A stretch of DNA of 64,000 bases from Hypomesus transpacificus (GCF_021917145.1 NC_061074.1:14043609-14107608), one strand, 5' to 3'. Counted from the stretch's first letter, positions 23,346-37,735 are shown. The notes: generated by a model not told the origin, from the sequence alone. Numbers and translations: made by a program.

Positions 23346-23820
23346 CTTTATATTATGAAATCATCCTGTAGAAAACAGATTCGTTTGTAAGGTGTTTCAT
23401 CATGGCACCTCTGCCATTCAAGACAAATGTGAAATTTCTGACGCCATTTTAGGCTTAAGGATTTACATGTTTATTCCATAAATGCCACAAAATAAACAAA
23501 TACTTCGGCTCTATATGTCAACCATTGACATGTGGAGCTTTTTCTGTCGACTATAGGACTAACAAAGTCAATACATTGATATACACTGGAATTCCAAAAT
23601 ATTAACTTTATTTTACAGCACACCCATTTTGGAGTGTGTCTATGATGTAATTTGAAGTCGTAAGCTACCCGGGCGTAGTTAATTGAATTGCATTCAATCA
23701 TTAAGGCATCCCAATTAGAAAAAACACGTGAAAGTGTCAGTACTTACCTCAGTCCAATATCCTTTTAAGTGGAGTTTGTTCCGCGTGGTAAACGCTTTTC
23801 TACCTAACCCAAACATGACA

Positions 23821-24630
23821 AAATGCCGTCAGCATCTCATCAATCGACAATTTTGAACACCTGTGTCGTAAGATAACGTCCAATGAAATCTAGCAAGCGC
23901 ATTGTAGGCTATGTATAAACTTCAGATGATGAGATGTACACTTACGGTAACCACACGATTCTGTTCTGCTGATTTCCGTTTATTATCTTCTCAGTTTCAT
24001 TTTTGTTAAAACACAAGTCTTCTAGAAGGCTATACCAACATGTCTTAATTATATTTTACATAACCAAGACGCAGTCATTTTGTCATTGTTCATGAACTAG
24101 ACCAAAGATGCTTATAAAAATAAATGCAAACACTGAATATCAATTAAATATCAGTTTGAACAAATACTTCATACATCAATAATGTAATGTCAATAAATAT
24201 GTTTATTTATTTATTAAATACACCATTCAAATAATTATTTAGTAAATCTTTGCATAGAATGTTAGAAAAGGTGGTACAGTTGGTTAACAAGACATTCATC
24301 TAAAATGTCCTACCCTGTTCTAGGGTTAGGCCAGAATCCTACCTATTTTTAAGCCTAATCCTAGCCCTAATTCACAGTGTCCTCTCAGAAACATTGCACA
24401 AAATACATTATCCAGTCTACCGGTATCTACATACTGTACATGTCCATCTAGAATTATACCATTCAATATAAAGATTAAAGTGCTCAACAGTTAATACCAA
24501 ACTCTTAACAAGATGTATATATATTTAGTAGTCAACATTAAATAAAAAAAACTTATAAATAAAATATTTGAATATACTTATTTGTATAAGAATACAGTCT
24601 TAAGGCAGTAATTAAAGTATAATTCTGAAA
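23821..24630. other. SOHLH2 promoter side and SPART 3' UTR
   Basis: SPART is on the minus strand and its stop is at 24631-24633. A minus-strand AATAAA (TTTATT at 24202-24207) is a candidate poly(A) signal, which would give a 3' UTR of about 430 nt. The rest up to the SOHLH2 5' exon near 23820 shows no gene. Both genes point the same way with under 900 bp between them. Confidence 0.45.
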
Positions 24631-27600
24631 CTATTTGTCTCGTTTCTCCACTTGCTTCTCATTATTTGATCTGTCCCGAAGTTGGTAGTCTTCCAGGATG
24701 GCTTTGGCTGTCTGCTTGCCAGTCTTTTTCACCATCGCTTTGATCCCCAGGTTGTCGATGTTGAATGCAGTGACGCCCACATTGATAGCTGAGTTGACGG
24801 CGTGGTCAGTGGCCTGTCCGGCTGCTGCCCCATACCTAGTTAAAATTCAGCAAGATTCTGTGAGAAAAGGAGACTAAAGGGAAGGCTGAGAGAACCAGCG
24901 TGGCTTTGGGTGAGTGAACAGCAAGGATACACAGGAGGAAAGCATGCAAAGGCCACTCACAAGCTGTCTGATTAAGACAATCAACATATTGAGTATTGTG
25001 TCATGGAATGATTTAAAGAACGCCCACATGTCATATAATGCACATGGATTTATAAAGTCTTTAAGTCAAGAGGAATTTTCATTTATTACAAGCAAAGGTA
25101 AGTCTACACCGTGAATTATGGGTGCAAAGCCAGAAATTGCATGTATTAACATAGCAACGTGTATGCTAAACTTTGGCCATGCTAGTGATTATGCGTCACT
25201 GAAGAGATTAACATTTTAGTTTGGCTTTAAGAAAAAATACATGTCTTCTTCTCATTCTCATTAGGCAGGTCTAAGATGTTTTGGAGACCCCTAAATCTGT
25301 AAGTGAGAGAGGGAAGAGGCATGTAAGTGCTTGTATGTTTTTGCTTGTGAAATGCTAAGTGCTTTAGCAAGACAGACAGTTAAAAACTGGTCAAGCTAGC
25401 ATCTTCTCGATGGACGAAAAAGACAAGTGGCATGTTTAGTGTGACCTGAAGGCAGGGTATAAGAGAGAGACCTACTTATGCTTCACAGTGGTGACCGTCT
25501 CTGAAGCTACACTTGTGGTGATGTTCTTTGCTGCTACTTCCAAGCCAGTCCACATGGTGGCAAATCCTGTGTGTAAAAACAAACAGAATAAATCCAAATT
25601 ACAAAATGTCTTCGGTGGTAGAAAAGGGACCATGTCTTGATGATATGGGTTTCTCCCAATGTTCTGATGAAGGGGTTGTCTGGTACTGTTACATCTGGCT
25701 CACGGATGTAAGCAGGAAGGGAGACATAGGCACAACTGGACCAGTTTAGCAAAGGTTTAATATTCAACCAGGAAGACAAAGGAACACGTTGTACAGCCGG
25801 TCGTCAGCAAAAGCCAGTCTCCCTCTCTTTCATCCCTGGAGCAGGCACTTCAAGCCTCCAGCCATGCCAGGCCCAGGTGCGTACCTTGAACTCCACTGGC
25901 AGCCACCACCATGGCTCCATCAATGTTGGAGCGCCCCTCTTTGTCCTTCTTCAGGGATTCAGGGATCAGTTTGTTTCCATGTCTCTTAACATGTGGGGCC
26001 AGCTCTCGACCAACATGGCCAGCCACCGTACATACGCCATCCACTGCAACAACATATACAAGGACAACTCAGAGCGAGTCAGAGAGCAACACACCCAAGT
26101 TAGTAATCAGAAGGTTGCCGGTTTGATTCCCAGCCATGCAAATTACGTTGTTTCCTTGGGCAAGGCACTTTACCCTACTTGCCTTGGGGAAATGTCCCTG
26201 TACTTCCTGTAAGTCACTCTGGATAATGGCATCTGCTAAATGACTAAATGTAAATGTAAGACATCAAGATCTCAGTGCAACCATGGGTGAAGTAATAGCT
26301 TTCTTACCCAGAAACTGGCTGACTTTGACGGCACCACCAGTGGCTTGCTTAGCAACATGAAGGCCTTTGGTGACATTGGGGCTGACATGCGCAGGCCTGT
26401 CCTCTGGAGTGATATGTTCCCGGAGTTTGGATGCCCCTTTGTGAATGGCTTTGCCTGTGAACTCTGCCCCCTTCACCAGGCCCCAGCTCAGCCAGGAAGC
26501 CCCTACAGTAGAGACAAAACAGTCAGCCAGACTGATTGACATTCCTCTGAATCACATATCTGTGACTGTTAACATTTTCAGTCAAGACGGTTTTATTCAA
26601 ACTGTTGAAACAAAACACTGAACAGAGAACAGCACAGAGAGGGGGAAATCATTAGTCAGCAACACCTATGTGGTACCTGTGAGGATGCCATGAGCCACCT
26701 TCTCGCTCCACTCTGGCAGGGGCTTCTCATCCTCTGTGGCAGGGGCTTCCTCAGGTGGGACAATGGGCACCTTCTGACTCAAGTTAACGCTGTCTGCTGC
26801 CTCATCTGGGTCCTACAGGTCAGAGATAGACTGGGTTACTTACACCATATTGAGGCTAGAATACATTCTGTAAAATGTGTGTATGCATGCTTGGCATCAG
26901 CTACCCCACGACACACTTGACTAAAGATTTGCGTTCATGACCTGTCCTTTCAGGTACTGTACATCTAGTCAGGTATCGCCAAATACCACAACAAAGATCA
27001 TTTTCATTCAATTTTAAAATTGAATTAAAAATATTTTGTATTAATCATTTACATTCTGCTCATTCACAAATTACTTACGCTAAGGTTTTAGCCAATATAT
27101 GATATTTATATAGAGCTGTTCCTACATGTACTTGCTTATTAGGATCCAAAAAGCAGTCCATAGGAAATGTAGGTTACCGGCAGTCTATCAACAAGACCAA
27201 TACATCCATCAATAAAGACCTGTCTGATTACAGTTCTGAGGTAGATTCTCACACTCAATTACAGGAGCGACTGACACTTGTCTTTCATTCAGTCCTCTGA
27301 GAGTGTTCTGGCTGCACGGTAAGAGCATTAGGTATCATTAATTATCCTCACCTGCCTTTCCCAAATCCCTAGAGTGCTGAGGTGGGGATTTATTCAAAGA
27401 GGTGTCAGTTTACATGCAGGTCATTCAGCAGATGGGTACCGGTAGATATGCATTTAGAGCCAACACTGAAAAGGCCTGTGCTGAAGAAATCTAGGTTAGG
27501 CTGGATTCTTCTCAATTGCTTAACCTGCTACAACTGCATCAGCATTATGAACCAATCAGAGTTGGTCCTTACGCAAAGCTAGAAGTAAAGGCCTTTCTGT

Positions 27601-29887
27601 AACCCTTGCCCTTATTTGTACAAATCTACCATTATTAACAATGATCTGAAGTGTAACCCCAAAACCAAATCCTTTTATATAAGAATATTCTTTTAAATGT
27701 ATTCTTGGCAGGGATAGACTGAATAAACAAAGAACCAAGTTCTTGAAATTAGTTCAACTGACTGCATGCTTTACTTACTGCATGTTTTACTAACTGTAAA
27801 GTGCCTGGCTTTCATGAAGTGGCAGTTGAGCGTGAACCAGTTCACCCTGCTTACCTGAACCCTGAGGTCAGTCATCTGGGAGAGGAGGTCCTGGAACAGC
27901 TCTCTGTCAGACACAGGCAGCTCAGAGGACAGCACCACTCCCACGTAGGAACCATGGGCAGGAGCCATCATGTCAGGGAACATGAACACTCCTGTGTTAC
28001 ACAGCAGGACTGGGGAGTCTGTGGCCATCAGTGGGTACAACCAGTCACACACCTGGAAGATAGAGCAGAAGCCATACATCACACTGTATGCACTATACAA
28101 TATGTCTGTTAGCCCTAGACAAAGCTAGCAAGGGTCCATGTGACCTGTAATTACAACAGCAATGCAGGTTAGGTTACACAAGGTCAGAGTTAGCTAGGAA
28201 CTTTGCTGCTTTTCCTGTTGTGGGTTAGGATTACTGCAAAGGCAAGAGTAGCACATCAGAGCTTTAAAAATAAAACCTTCTGGTGCAACTTTCTGGTACA
28301 ACTTTCTGGTAAAGTTTGGGAAATTAATTGCTTGGCACTTTTGCCCCCAGAACCAATGTCACAGAACACAGGAAATGTCTTGTATTACATAGATCTGATT
28401 GTAAAATTGGTTACACATAAAAGTCAAACTACATTGATTAAATCACAAGGGCCACATAAACATTTATTGTACTTATCTCATCACCTGACTTGGTGGGACT
28501 GACTGAGTGGACTGTGTTATCTACAACTGTTCAAAGAGTAGCGCTCGTTTAATATTCTGTTCATGTGGCAAGAGGCAAAAGTAATCACGGGTTATCATGA
28601 CAACACAGGAGGTGAAAAGTAAACTGTGCCGCAATCAGCTTCAGCATACAGGTCTAGAAACAGCCAAATATCTGGTTTAATCTCCTGCAATAGGCTGTCC
28701 CAACGTCACAGCACATGACACTGGGCCTTTCCGAGATGACTCATGCCTCATTCCTAGGAATTAGTGACACTTATGTCAATGCTCAGATGCCTCAGGGAGG
28801 GCACATGGGACATGCATGGATCATTAACTGGCCTCTCTCATTCCTCTGAAGGCTCAAAGAGAAACACATGAGCAAAGAAAACAACTTTTGAAATCAGGTT
28901 AAAGGGCGCAATGTCCAGTCTACAGTGGGATACAATGACATGAAAATCACTGGTCACCCAAATGCGATTTGAGCTACTCTCAATTCATCTACATGTCCAA
29001 TGGGAATATTTGCTTAAAGATAAATGTTAAAGAACAAAGAATAAGTGCTCCTCATCTCTCACCTGTAGGAAGGCTGGAGGTCGGTTGGGCATCGTCTCTG
29101 GCCGTTCAGAGGTGAACCTGACCAATCGTAGGAAGCCTGGGTATGAGGGAGCGCTGACCTGACCCTCAGGTGTGACAAAGAATATTTGAACTCCATGGGG
29201 AAGAAAAAGCAGCTCCTCTCCCTCCTCTCCAAGGCTCTGCGGAGAAGTTGGGGAGTTGGACGTATGACTGTAGAACTCATCCCCCACCAGTGACAGTTCT
29301 CCTGAATCTGTCCCGTAGGAAATGGTGAGGTGGCCATCAGCCGCCTGGGCAGAGTATGCTGGGGGACGCTCCCCCGGTGCTGCAGCTTGGCAGGTGGGAG
29401 ACAGAGGCTGTAACCCACTGCTGACAGCTCCAACGCCCCCAGGTGGTTGATTGTTTGTGAGCAACTTTGGTGGTGCTGGCCTATTTGGTTTTTCTTTGGT
29501 GGACAGGTTGGGGTAAAGGTTGCCAGAGGTTGACTCTGCAGCACATGCCTCAGTAATCGCATGAGGGGCTGTTGCAGCTGCAAAGTCTGAGCTGGTTTCT
29601 ATTACAGCAAGGCGCGTAGTGATGTTATTCAGGGTCTCCTCCATTTTCTGTTGCATCTGACGTGCTGATTCCCAGGAGCTTCCAACACACTCCTCCCCAA
29701 GGCACGGCACACTTATAGCCCTGAGAAGGTGTTGCCGCCCCTGCCTGTACAGTTCCAGGGCTTCTGCTTTCCGTCCAGCCTCATCCTGTGTCAGTCCTCT
29801 GTTGATGCATTCAAAGGCCCTATCGTAGCCATCTTTAATCACTTGAAGCCTGGCTTTGTCGTAGGCATCTTGTTTGGCTTTCTCCAT
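24631..29887 (-). CDS. SPART: Spartin (complete)
   Basis: Exons (minus): 29887-29063, 28052-27855, 26812-26677, 26502-26308, 26043-25885, 25566-25476, 24835-24631; phases agree, 1809 nt, about 602 aa. The ATG at 29887 is used because an acceptor (GTGTGCAG) lies 5 nt upstream of it; a non-coding exon ends at 30271. Seen: MIT domain (ARLQVIKDGYDRAFECINRG, EALELYRQGRQHLLRA, SARQMQQKMEETL); PPAY ligand for WW-type ubiquitin ligases; then the senescence/plant-related domain (ASWLSWGLVKGAEFTGKAI, QATGGAVKVSQFL, LIPESLKKDKEG, INVGVTAFNIDNLGIKAM). Known: spartin acts in endosome, lipid droplet and BMP-signal turnover; human loss causes Troyer syndrome. It is about 60 aa shorter than human, mostly in the linker before LPEWSEKVAHGI; a missed exon there is possible. 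Confidence 0.95.
26101..26257 (+). mobile_element. tRNA-derived SINE with conserved core, in a SPART intron
   Basis: It starts inside the tRNA-like head (GTTGCCGGTTTGATTCCCAG), continues with GGGCAAGGCACTTTACCCTA and ends CATCTGCTAAATGACTAAAT with GTAAATG repeats. The same family is complete at 40073-40270 and truncated at 58945-59040. It occupies most of the 264-bp intron between the exons at 26308-26502 and 25885-26043. Confidence 0.85.
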
Positions 29888-30270
29888 TCTGGCTGCACAC
29901 AACATTCAAGTTAACAGATTGTAAATAGCTAGCTAGCCTGGCTACTGGGGGTTTTGACTAGCACTAACTGCAAGCTAGCTTTCTTATTATCGATGAACAT
30001 ACTATACTATGTTCACACATTGCTAGCTTTGACGATTTGCTGTTTTATTTACAAACAGACTAAGCTAGCCTACTACCAGTATAGCTTAGTTTACAAATAG
30101 TACCTAGTTAGCATTAGCTAAGGTCGGAAGCAGCTCGCTGATAACTATTCCATAATATTAAGACTAATATAGCGAAAAAGAAAAAGTATTATAGCCGTAG
30201 ACTAATAAAACTGTCTTCAATAATATTGACCTAAATGTCTCTTCAATTCAAGAGTTTCTTGTTAACTTAC

Positions 30271-30340
30271 CTTCTGTGATCCACAGCTCTTAACAAATAG
30301 TTGCCGTCTGATCTGGCTATGTTAGAGTTACGCTGTGACG
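30271..30340 (-). other. SPART: SPART 5' UTR exon and promoter vicinity
   Basis: On the minus strand a GTAAGT donor (plus 30265-30270) follows an exon end at 30271. The upstream extent is a guess. The first intron then runs to the coding exon at 29892. Confidence 0.5.
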
Positions 30341-31880
30341 TCTGTCTCAATGCCTGGTGTTAGGGCTGGCTGTCACCAGCTGTCATGTGCTTCCAACACG
30401 CCAGCCCAACAAAAGCCTAGTCAATGGGGAAATACCCGAGTTAGTTTAGATAAAGCTTGTAGATAAACTGATTGACACATTTATACATCTTGTTTTTCCT
30501 GTGGCCATGTGTGGATCTAGAAATGTTCACCTGTGGTGGGAATGGTGTGGCAAGAGGTAGTTGTAGGGTATTAGGTGACCAGATTTACTGAAATGAAAAC
30601 CGGTATCATTTCCAGTTTGGCTGTCAATATTTCATTAAAATATCCAATGTTAATATGTATGTAATTTAAAAAGGGACAATTCCGGTGTTGTGCCCCCAGA
30701 TGCACCCCCACCTGAAAAAGAACCACTTCGCGGGAGTGCGCGCACAAACCACTAATAAAGTGAAAGATTTCGTTTTGATATCGAAACCAAACGAAGGGGA
30801 GACAGCTGTCTTATACTGTTATTTTTATGAGGAGAAGAGGAGAAGAACGTCGGTTATTTGTGTAAATAACGGATGTTCTTCTCAACACAAAATCCTTAAA
30901 ACATTCAAAAAGCGTAGCCTAACGAACGCGGACCAATACCATTCTTGCTCCACGACAATCGCATTCTGAGGAAATATACCCCAGCTATGATTAGCCTACT
31001 AATGGAAATGTATTTTGTTAGCAGGTTCAAACGATTTCACATGCCTCTTCTTCATGCCAATTTATAGGTTCATTGGCATTCGCTTTTAATGCAGTTATCC
31101 TGCAAGTGTAGGCTACTCATACCGGTCGAAAACAACACTTCTGATCCAGAATATCAGCTGTTAGGCTACAAAAGACAAGTAGGGCTTACTAAAACCTATA
31201 CGTCCTAACATGTAAGAAAATGTTCTCAACAGCAAATTCCAACTAATTTGATGCTGGGATAAACAAAACTGAAACGTTGTAGTTATATATGTATAACCAA
31301 TACCATCTTGTTGACAATAAATACATGTGACAACTTTTTGTTTCAAAAAATAAAAGTACTTTTTGTTCATTATCGTTTATTGGGTTACATTTTCATAAAA
31401 AGAAGATGACTGTAGGCTACTTCAGCACATTTCGACGGTTTTATGGAAAATTAGGCAGGGGGTGCATTTCGTGGCAAGGCCCAATACAGCCCTGCCCTGA
31501 AATGCCCCCCTCATGTAATGTCTGTTCTGTATATCCCAGAATCAAATGATTCTTACTGTATATTGAGGGGACTAGTATGAGTAACCAGAGTGTCTCATGC
31601 GTGTGGCACTTTCCTAGTAAACATTAGCAGGGGCTGCATTTCTCAGCAAGACAAATACAACCCTGCCCTGAACAGTAAGCCTGCAGACATGCCATATCTG
31701 TCTGATCAGCCATATAGTGGTCCTAGTAGTCTGGGTAGAATAAGAGCAGAGCAGTCAGGCCGTCCATCTATATCATATAGAGTCTATATATATACAGTCA
31801 ATGGTTTCACCAGTCTACATGCTGTTCTCAAAAGGGACCACTGGGGAGTGCTGCTGTAGCCTACTTTAACCAAGATTTTT

Positions 31881-32425
31881 TTAAGATCCCATGACATGCT
31901 GTTTTTGGATGTTTTTATATAGGCATTAGTGGTCCACTAATAATGTATCTGAAGTTTCTTTCCGAAATTCAGCCTTGGTGCAGAATTACAGACACTACGA
32001 GCAGTCCCACAATGAGCTTTCCTCAAGACGTGCCGTTTCGGTGTCTGTAGCTTTAAATACTATGGAGGAAGAAAGAGGCGGGGTTAACTGCCGAGCTTCG
32101 GTCGTTTTCAAGCCATGATGTCTTGAAGAAAAACCAATGTTGCGCTCGCATGGTCGTAGTTCATTTTTTCATTGGTGGGCCAAATTCTCTGCGCGGACAA
32201 AGCAGAGAAAGGGGAGGTAACCTTCCCTATTGTGACATCACAATAGGGGGATTTTCAAAACCGATCATTTGACCTCTCATTTTCTCAAAGGCGGAGAAGA
32301 ATACCCAGGGCTTGGTTTACACCTATCAACATTTCTAGCCACTGGGGGACCAAAGGCAGGCTAGGGGAACTCATATTAATGTTAAATAACTTCTTAAAGT
32401 GACGTTTTTGTCATGGGACCTTTAA
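31881..32425. mobile_element. TTAA-flanked MITE (piggyBac/Kolobok-like ends)
   Basis: The left end reads TTAAGATCCCATGACA and the right end TGTCATGGGACCTTTAA, an imperfect inverted repeat bounded by TTAA on both sides. About 545 bp long, with no transposase frame. TTAA target duplications are characteristic of piggyBac and Kolobok elements; the exact class needs a library search. Confidence 0.65.
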
Positions 32426-33326
32426 AGTAAACTGTATCATGAGGACATCAAAACAAATGTGGATGGATGATCACTGTCAAAAATGTGGGTCTCACTTTTC
32501 AACCTCTAAACTTCTCCAACACCAGCCACAATGAAATACTGACTTGTTATTACCATCTGCTTGCAGTAAACAAAAAAGAACTGCCAGTCATTAGGGTTAA
32601 TCAAACCCTAAATCTTACATGACATTTTAATATTTAATAATCTGGCACATACCGTCTGCTGGCATGCGAAGATTAGTTGAGCACTGTAGAAAGTTGTTCA
32701 GATCTGAAGAACCCCCATAAATTGTCCTGGCATATTTATCTGTGCCTTTAAAACATGATGGGTGAATGAGGACAAGTAAAGGTTTTGCCCTCAAAACACC
32801 CTCTTAAACACATGAAACATTTAATTTATAAATATATTGTGTTTGCATGTTGTAGATGAAGATGATCTTGGCAGAACCTGCTTGTAAATATTGCAACTGT
32901 AAAGTTGTATATCAGAAACAGGGTTTCAAAAACATGCCTCTGCCATTGCTTTTAGATCTACACACAGAAGAGGGCGCTAGCGTCAGTCTTATGAATGGTC
33001 TAAACTGTAGTGTCAGCTACAAAAAAGCATGTGTTAGACATTAGTTTTGCCAGTCTAACAGACTGGCTGCAAACTGCTTTCATAGACACATGATAGTAGA
33101 GAGAGTAGACAGTTTAATCAAACATAAAATAAAAAAAGAGTTAATCACAATAATGTTTTGCTAATCACTTTAGTTGTTTTTGTATGAAGAAAACAGATCA
33201 GATCTTTTCACATGTACAGATATCTTTGAGAAACTATTCAATTTGATTGGTCTTTTATGTGTCAATAGGCTCAGGCAATGTAGCTTTGAAAATATATACT
33301 GTGTATGTGTAATTGTCAGTTATATG

Positions 33327-33362
33327 ATGTGAAAAGTATATTTCATCATACTTTTCACATTT
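33327..33362. repeat. Short inverted repeat (hairpin)
   Basis: ATGTGAAAAGTATATTTC and its near-complement CATACTTTTCACATTT face each other across a few bases, giving a 12-bp perfect stem (TGTGAAAAGTAT/ATACTTTTCACA). It lies in the SPART-POSTN gap and no function is visible. Confidence 0.6.
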
Positions 33363-36300
33363 CAAAGTGCCATGTTGGGAAACACATCTTGATGATTTGA
33401 AGCTCAAGGAATTTGCTGACAAAAGAGATTGAATAGAGACATCAATATGATTATCTCACCAACTGACGTGCTATAACTATGTGAAACAAACCGGCAGCAT
33501 CGCATCCATGTCATTGTCAGCTACTGTAGTTGACCAGTTGTAGTAGCCCAAATAAGGCATTTAACACACTAAAATCCACTATTCTGGCTAAAAACAGGAT
33601 TTCTTTTACACCTTGTTTGGTCAGTAAGGGAAACTAGGGAAAGAGCACTCCTGAAGGCAGACAGGCTATGCACACTCCATGACTTTCTAAATATAAAAAA
33701 ACCCACCGTCTTCACAAAAGCAGAACTGGGATTATGAAAAGCAGCAGCACAAAGACTTCTTTTTGCAGTTGTGCCAACTTGTCTCTACATACAGTAAATA
33801 CTGTACATGCAAAGAAAAGGTATGAAGTGGACAACAGCATGTCAGCACAAATGGAAACCACAGGATGGGATGCCATTCCAAACTTTCATGAATCAGACAG
33901 GAAGTGAAGTGTGGATGAAAGAACTCAGGAGTGAAGTTAATGTCCATTGTTCTGTTCTATATCATACACTGCTCTACTATACACTTCCAATGTTGACTCA
34001 AACTGTGTATTGCTAGATAAAAAAAAACTATGAATACTGGTTACATTTTAAAACAAAGTTATTTGTCTTACAACAGTATGCTAAAACACTAATTTAATCC
34101 TTCATTAGTCTATTTTGCCGGGTCTTTCCATGGTTTTTTCCTCTATTACCATGCTTGTGTGGACACATGGAGAAGCCTTGGAACAACCACCACAGTAATG
34201 GAGCGCTTGACCAGGAACGATGTCATGCTGTAGTTCAGTGGAAAGCTGGCTTGTGGAAACACAGGGAATCCCATCTACGTGGCTGACTCCTTCAGAATCA
34301 GCCAAGAGGGAGGGTACATCTCAGCAGATGACAAGGCCATCTTAAAAGAAAGATGAGCGTATGCATGGTGCTACACATTTCACTGTCTGTACTATTGCCT
34401 GAATTTCAAAACGCTTGAGGAAATACTTTTTAAAGCTGCTTACAGTGCATTTGTTTTGTTAGTGTGAAGTCTTTGACAGTGTTTAGGTCATGGAGTTAAA
34501 GCAGTTTGAACTTGAGAGTGATGAATCATGTCCCACAGGTGTTCCTTCCAGCTGCGCGCAAACCCATAATTGGCAGGTCAACTGTATAATTGTCAAAGGG
34601 CTGTTTCTGTCTGAGACACTACAACACTCAAAAAGTGTATTCATCAGAACTAATGATCGTGATGTATGAACATTTTGTCGATAAGTCTATTTGTCTTTTT
34701 TTTTAATATAAGTATCTACATGAAGTCATCATCATGTTTCTGAACCAGTTGGTTTAGTCTCTGCAATGAGTGGATATGTAATCATACACTCACCAGGAGG
34801 AGTCATCTATCTATGACTGAACCGTGGCTTTTCTAGAGAACTTTGTATTAGATTTGGTCAATGTTCTCAAATAAAAACCCTTTGATAGCAAAGAGATTTA
34901 ATTATAAATAATGTCTGTTCATCCATTCCAGGATGGTATGCCATCTGTAAGAATCTAAAATATTTAAAAATGAAGAGCAGCATTAAAATCCCTAACCACA
35001 AGAGCCAAGACATCTGGCCTGTGTCAATGAGTTTTCACCCTTGACCTGCTATGAATCAGAACATTGTAATGGAACAAGGCTTTCAATGAAAAGCTGTGGG
35101 TGGCAATGGCAGCACCTTATACTGCTCCTTATACTGCTACTGTACAAAGGTGTATTCCTTTGAAAGGTATGAAAACAATCTGGCTTCTGTCATGCATTAT
35201 TGCACACTATTTACATGATTGAAATGTAAATAAAATGTCATCAATCATGGGAATGACTTTTACAGACCAAGGCTGCTGTAACAAATATGTGTCTCTACTC
35301 GAGCTTAGAACATTGATTAAGATATCCATCACACAAGCTGCAAATCCAAATAGCACTGTAAACTGTATTGTACCTTGTAACATATAAGATTTGGATGAGA
35401 TGAGTAAGATTTGGATGAGGGCATTATTTCATGACTCTAAATAGTCTGGTGTAGTATTGTACAGTTGTCAGCATATTCAATCAAACTTGAAAAAATATAA
35501 GAAGTAAACTGATCTGAAAAAAGCAATGGTACAGAAAGTAAAAGACAACTCAAAAGGAACAGTGGCCCACATTTGAAGCCACGTAGCATTACGTTGAATA
35601 ACATTCTTGGGTTATTTAGGGTAACTACTAGAAGCTTTATTGCGCCAAGAAAGGTTATTTATTAGGTTCCATTTCTGCTGCTCTGGCGGTGAGTGACACT
35701 TGGCAGGATTCTGGAGCAGATAGACTGATTGTGCAACAGTCAAAGCTGATTTTTCCTGTCAAATCAAGATTTAGATGGAAAAGCATTGCTGTGATGCTCT
35801 TGTTTGAGTTCTGAACAAATGTTATCAAGTCCAACTCTACATGCTTGCACTTGCATATATGATCATTCACCATATTACCATTATTAGGGTTGGGGTTAAC
35901 CACAGTACATGACAATAGTGGCACAGCTATACATTTTTCAACCCGAGATTGGTATTCGGTAGAATTAAATCAGCTCAACTAAAAATCTCAGTTTACACAG
36001 TACTGTATATCTAATCTAAGTGACACAGGATGTTTGTATAAGATGCAGGCTGGGAAATAGTGCTGCTATCCTCTTGTTAAAGGCTATGAGGGGTCAGGCT
36101 GTGGTTCTTCAGTGGGAGCGCATTCACTCATGTCAGACTTCAGTAGAGATGCGATATGTCTTTCACTAGGCCATTACACAGGATTCTTGTGCTCACAATT
36201 GGCAGGTTTTCCAACTATCTCTGAAGGTATCAGCCTCATTACACACATGGTTCATTATTAATTGTTACAGGTTAAACTCCTGAGATGCACAAGCTATAGT

Positions 36301-36685
36301 ACCGTACAAACACAGTAAAACACAGCAGTGAGTATACAGATTCCAGAACTGGTATCCCAATAAAAATAGTGTTCAGAGTAAACACATGTAACTTTTGCCA
36401 AAGTATTTACTAAGCATTTTCTGAAAACATCTTCGTAAGTGAACACATTCAAAGAGGGTTCTTGTGCTCTGCTGACAGACAATCTGGGACTAACATTTGG
36501 TTTAGATTTGATCATTAGAGGCAGTTTAGCAGTAACTATGCTAATTAGCTCAATACTAATTCACATTTACTATACTGAAAAGAAAGCTGTTTGCCATTGC
36601 ATGGCTAATGCTGTTAAATGTTCCAGTATAATGGGAACATGAAACATACATTTGTAATACAGAAGATTACTGTACGTATGTGACT

Positions 36686-36765
36686 ATCAGAATCAGAATC
36701 AGCTTTATTCGCCAAGTAAGTTCACACAAACAAGGAATTTACTGTGGCAGGAAGGTGCATACGAT
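36686..36765 (-). repeat. Reversed L2-like 3' tail
   Basis: TATCAGAATCAGAATCAGC, TTTATTCGCCAAGTAAG and CACAAACAAGGAATTTACTG are the reverse complement of the tail at 17609-17690. Only the last about 80 bp of an element remain. Confidence 0.65.
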
Positions 36766-37735
36766 AAACCAACCCACATGTGAATGGATACTTTGATATT
36801 TACAGATATTTAGATCTAATAATGTACTAGCCCAAAGCTACATAATTTTCCAGTGTTTCTTAAGCTAAATGTGCCCACATGAAAGACATTCCTCTGCCAC
36901 ACCCTATAAAAGACATCAATGGTGGATGAAACTGTCATTGTGATTGATATCATGAAGTGCCTAAGCTAGCAAACTTTGCCTCATTAACTCATCCCTTTGT
37001 TTCTTAATGGAAATGTTGATCCTAATGTGAAACCCTCACTACAGAAAGCGAAACATTACTTTACCATCTTATGTGGTTAAACATTCAGATTATTTTAGAA
37101 ATCAGATAACAGTTATAAATCTGAACAATTACATAACATAAAGAAACCAGACACTAGCCATTTCATCCTATTGAAACCAATGTTTCAGATGTGTTGTGTT
37201 TGGATGAGAATGATGAGTTGATTGATGCTGCTGATTAGATGATTTATGTTGCCTGTAAGGACTTTGAATGCATCTAGAGGCATGTTACCTTGGAATGGAA
37301 CCATTCCAAATGTTGAAAGTTACAGTACTTCCCATGTTCTGTCTGGTACGAACAAGCTTTAAAGGGATTGGCTGCACAACATGGAATTGTACAAACTGTA
37401 TTTGCTCACTTAAGATAAATGATAAATATTCTTGCCAATGTACACAAACACCTTGGCCAGGGTGCTAATTACGGGGGGGGTTTTGGGGTGTCTGACCCCC
37501 TTAATTAAGACTTGGACCCCCCCAAAAGAGGTAAAAACAGGTCGGGGGGGTCGATACATGCCCTGGAGAACAAGTTGACCCCCCCTGATTGTCATTGTAT
37601 AATTCGTACTCTGCTTGGAAAACACGGCTTCTCCAAAATGTTACTATTTTGCATGATAGGAACCAGATCATCATTAGCTTCACTGGCAAGTTTCATTTGA
37701 TGTGCTTCAATCCTCTTGATGTTACAATGCATATG

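Noticed and set aside
29059..29583. 174-codon minus-strand ORF
   Set aside because: Out-of-frame shadow of the large SPART coding exon.
30685..30969. 94-codon plus-strand ORF as a gene
   Set aside because: No recognisable domain and no splice support; the composition looks repeat-like.
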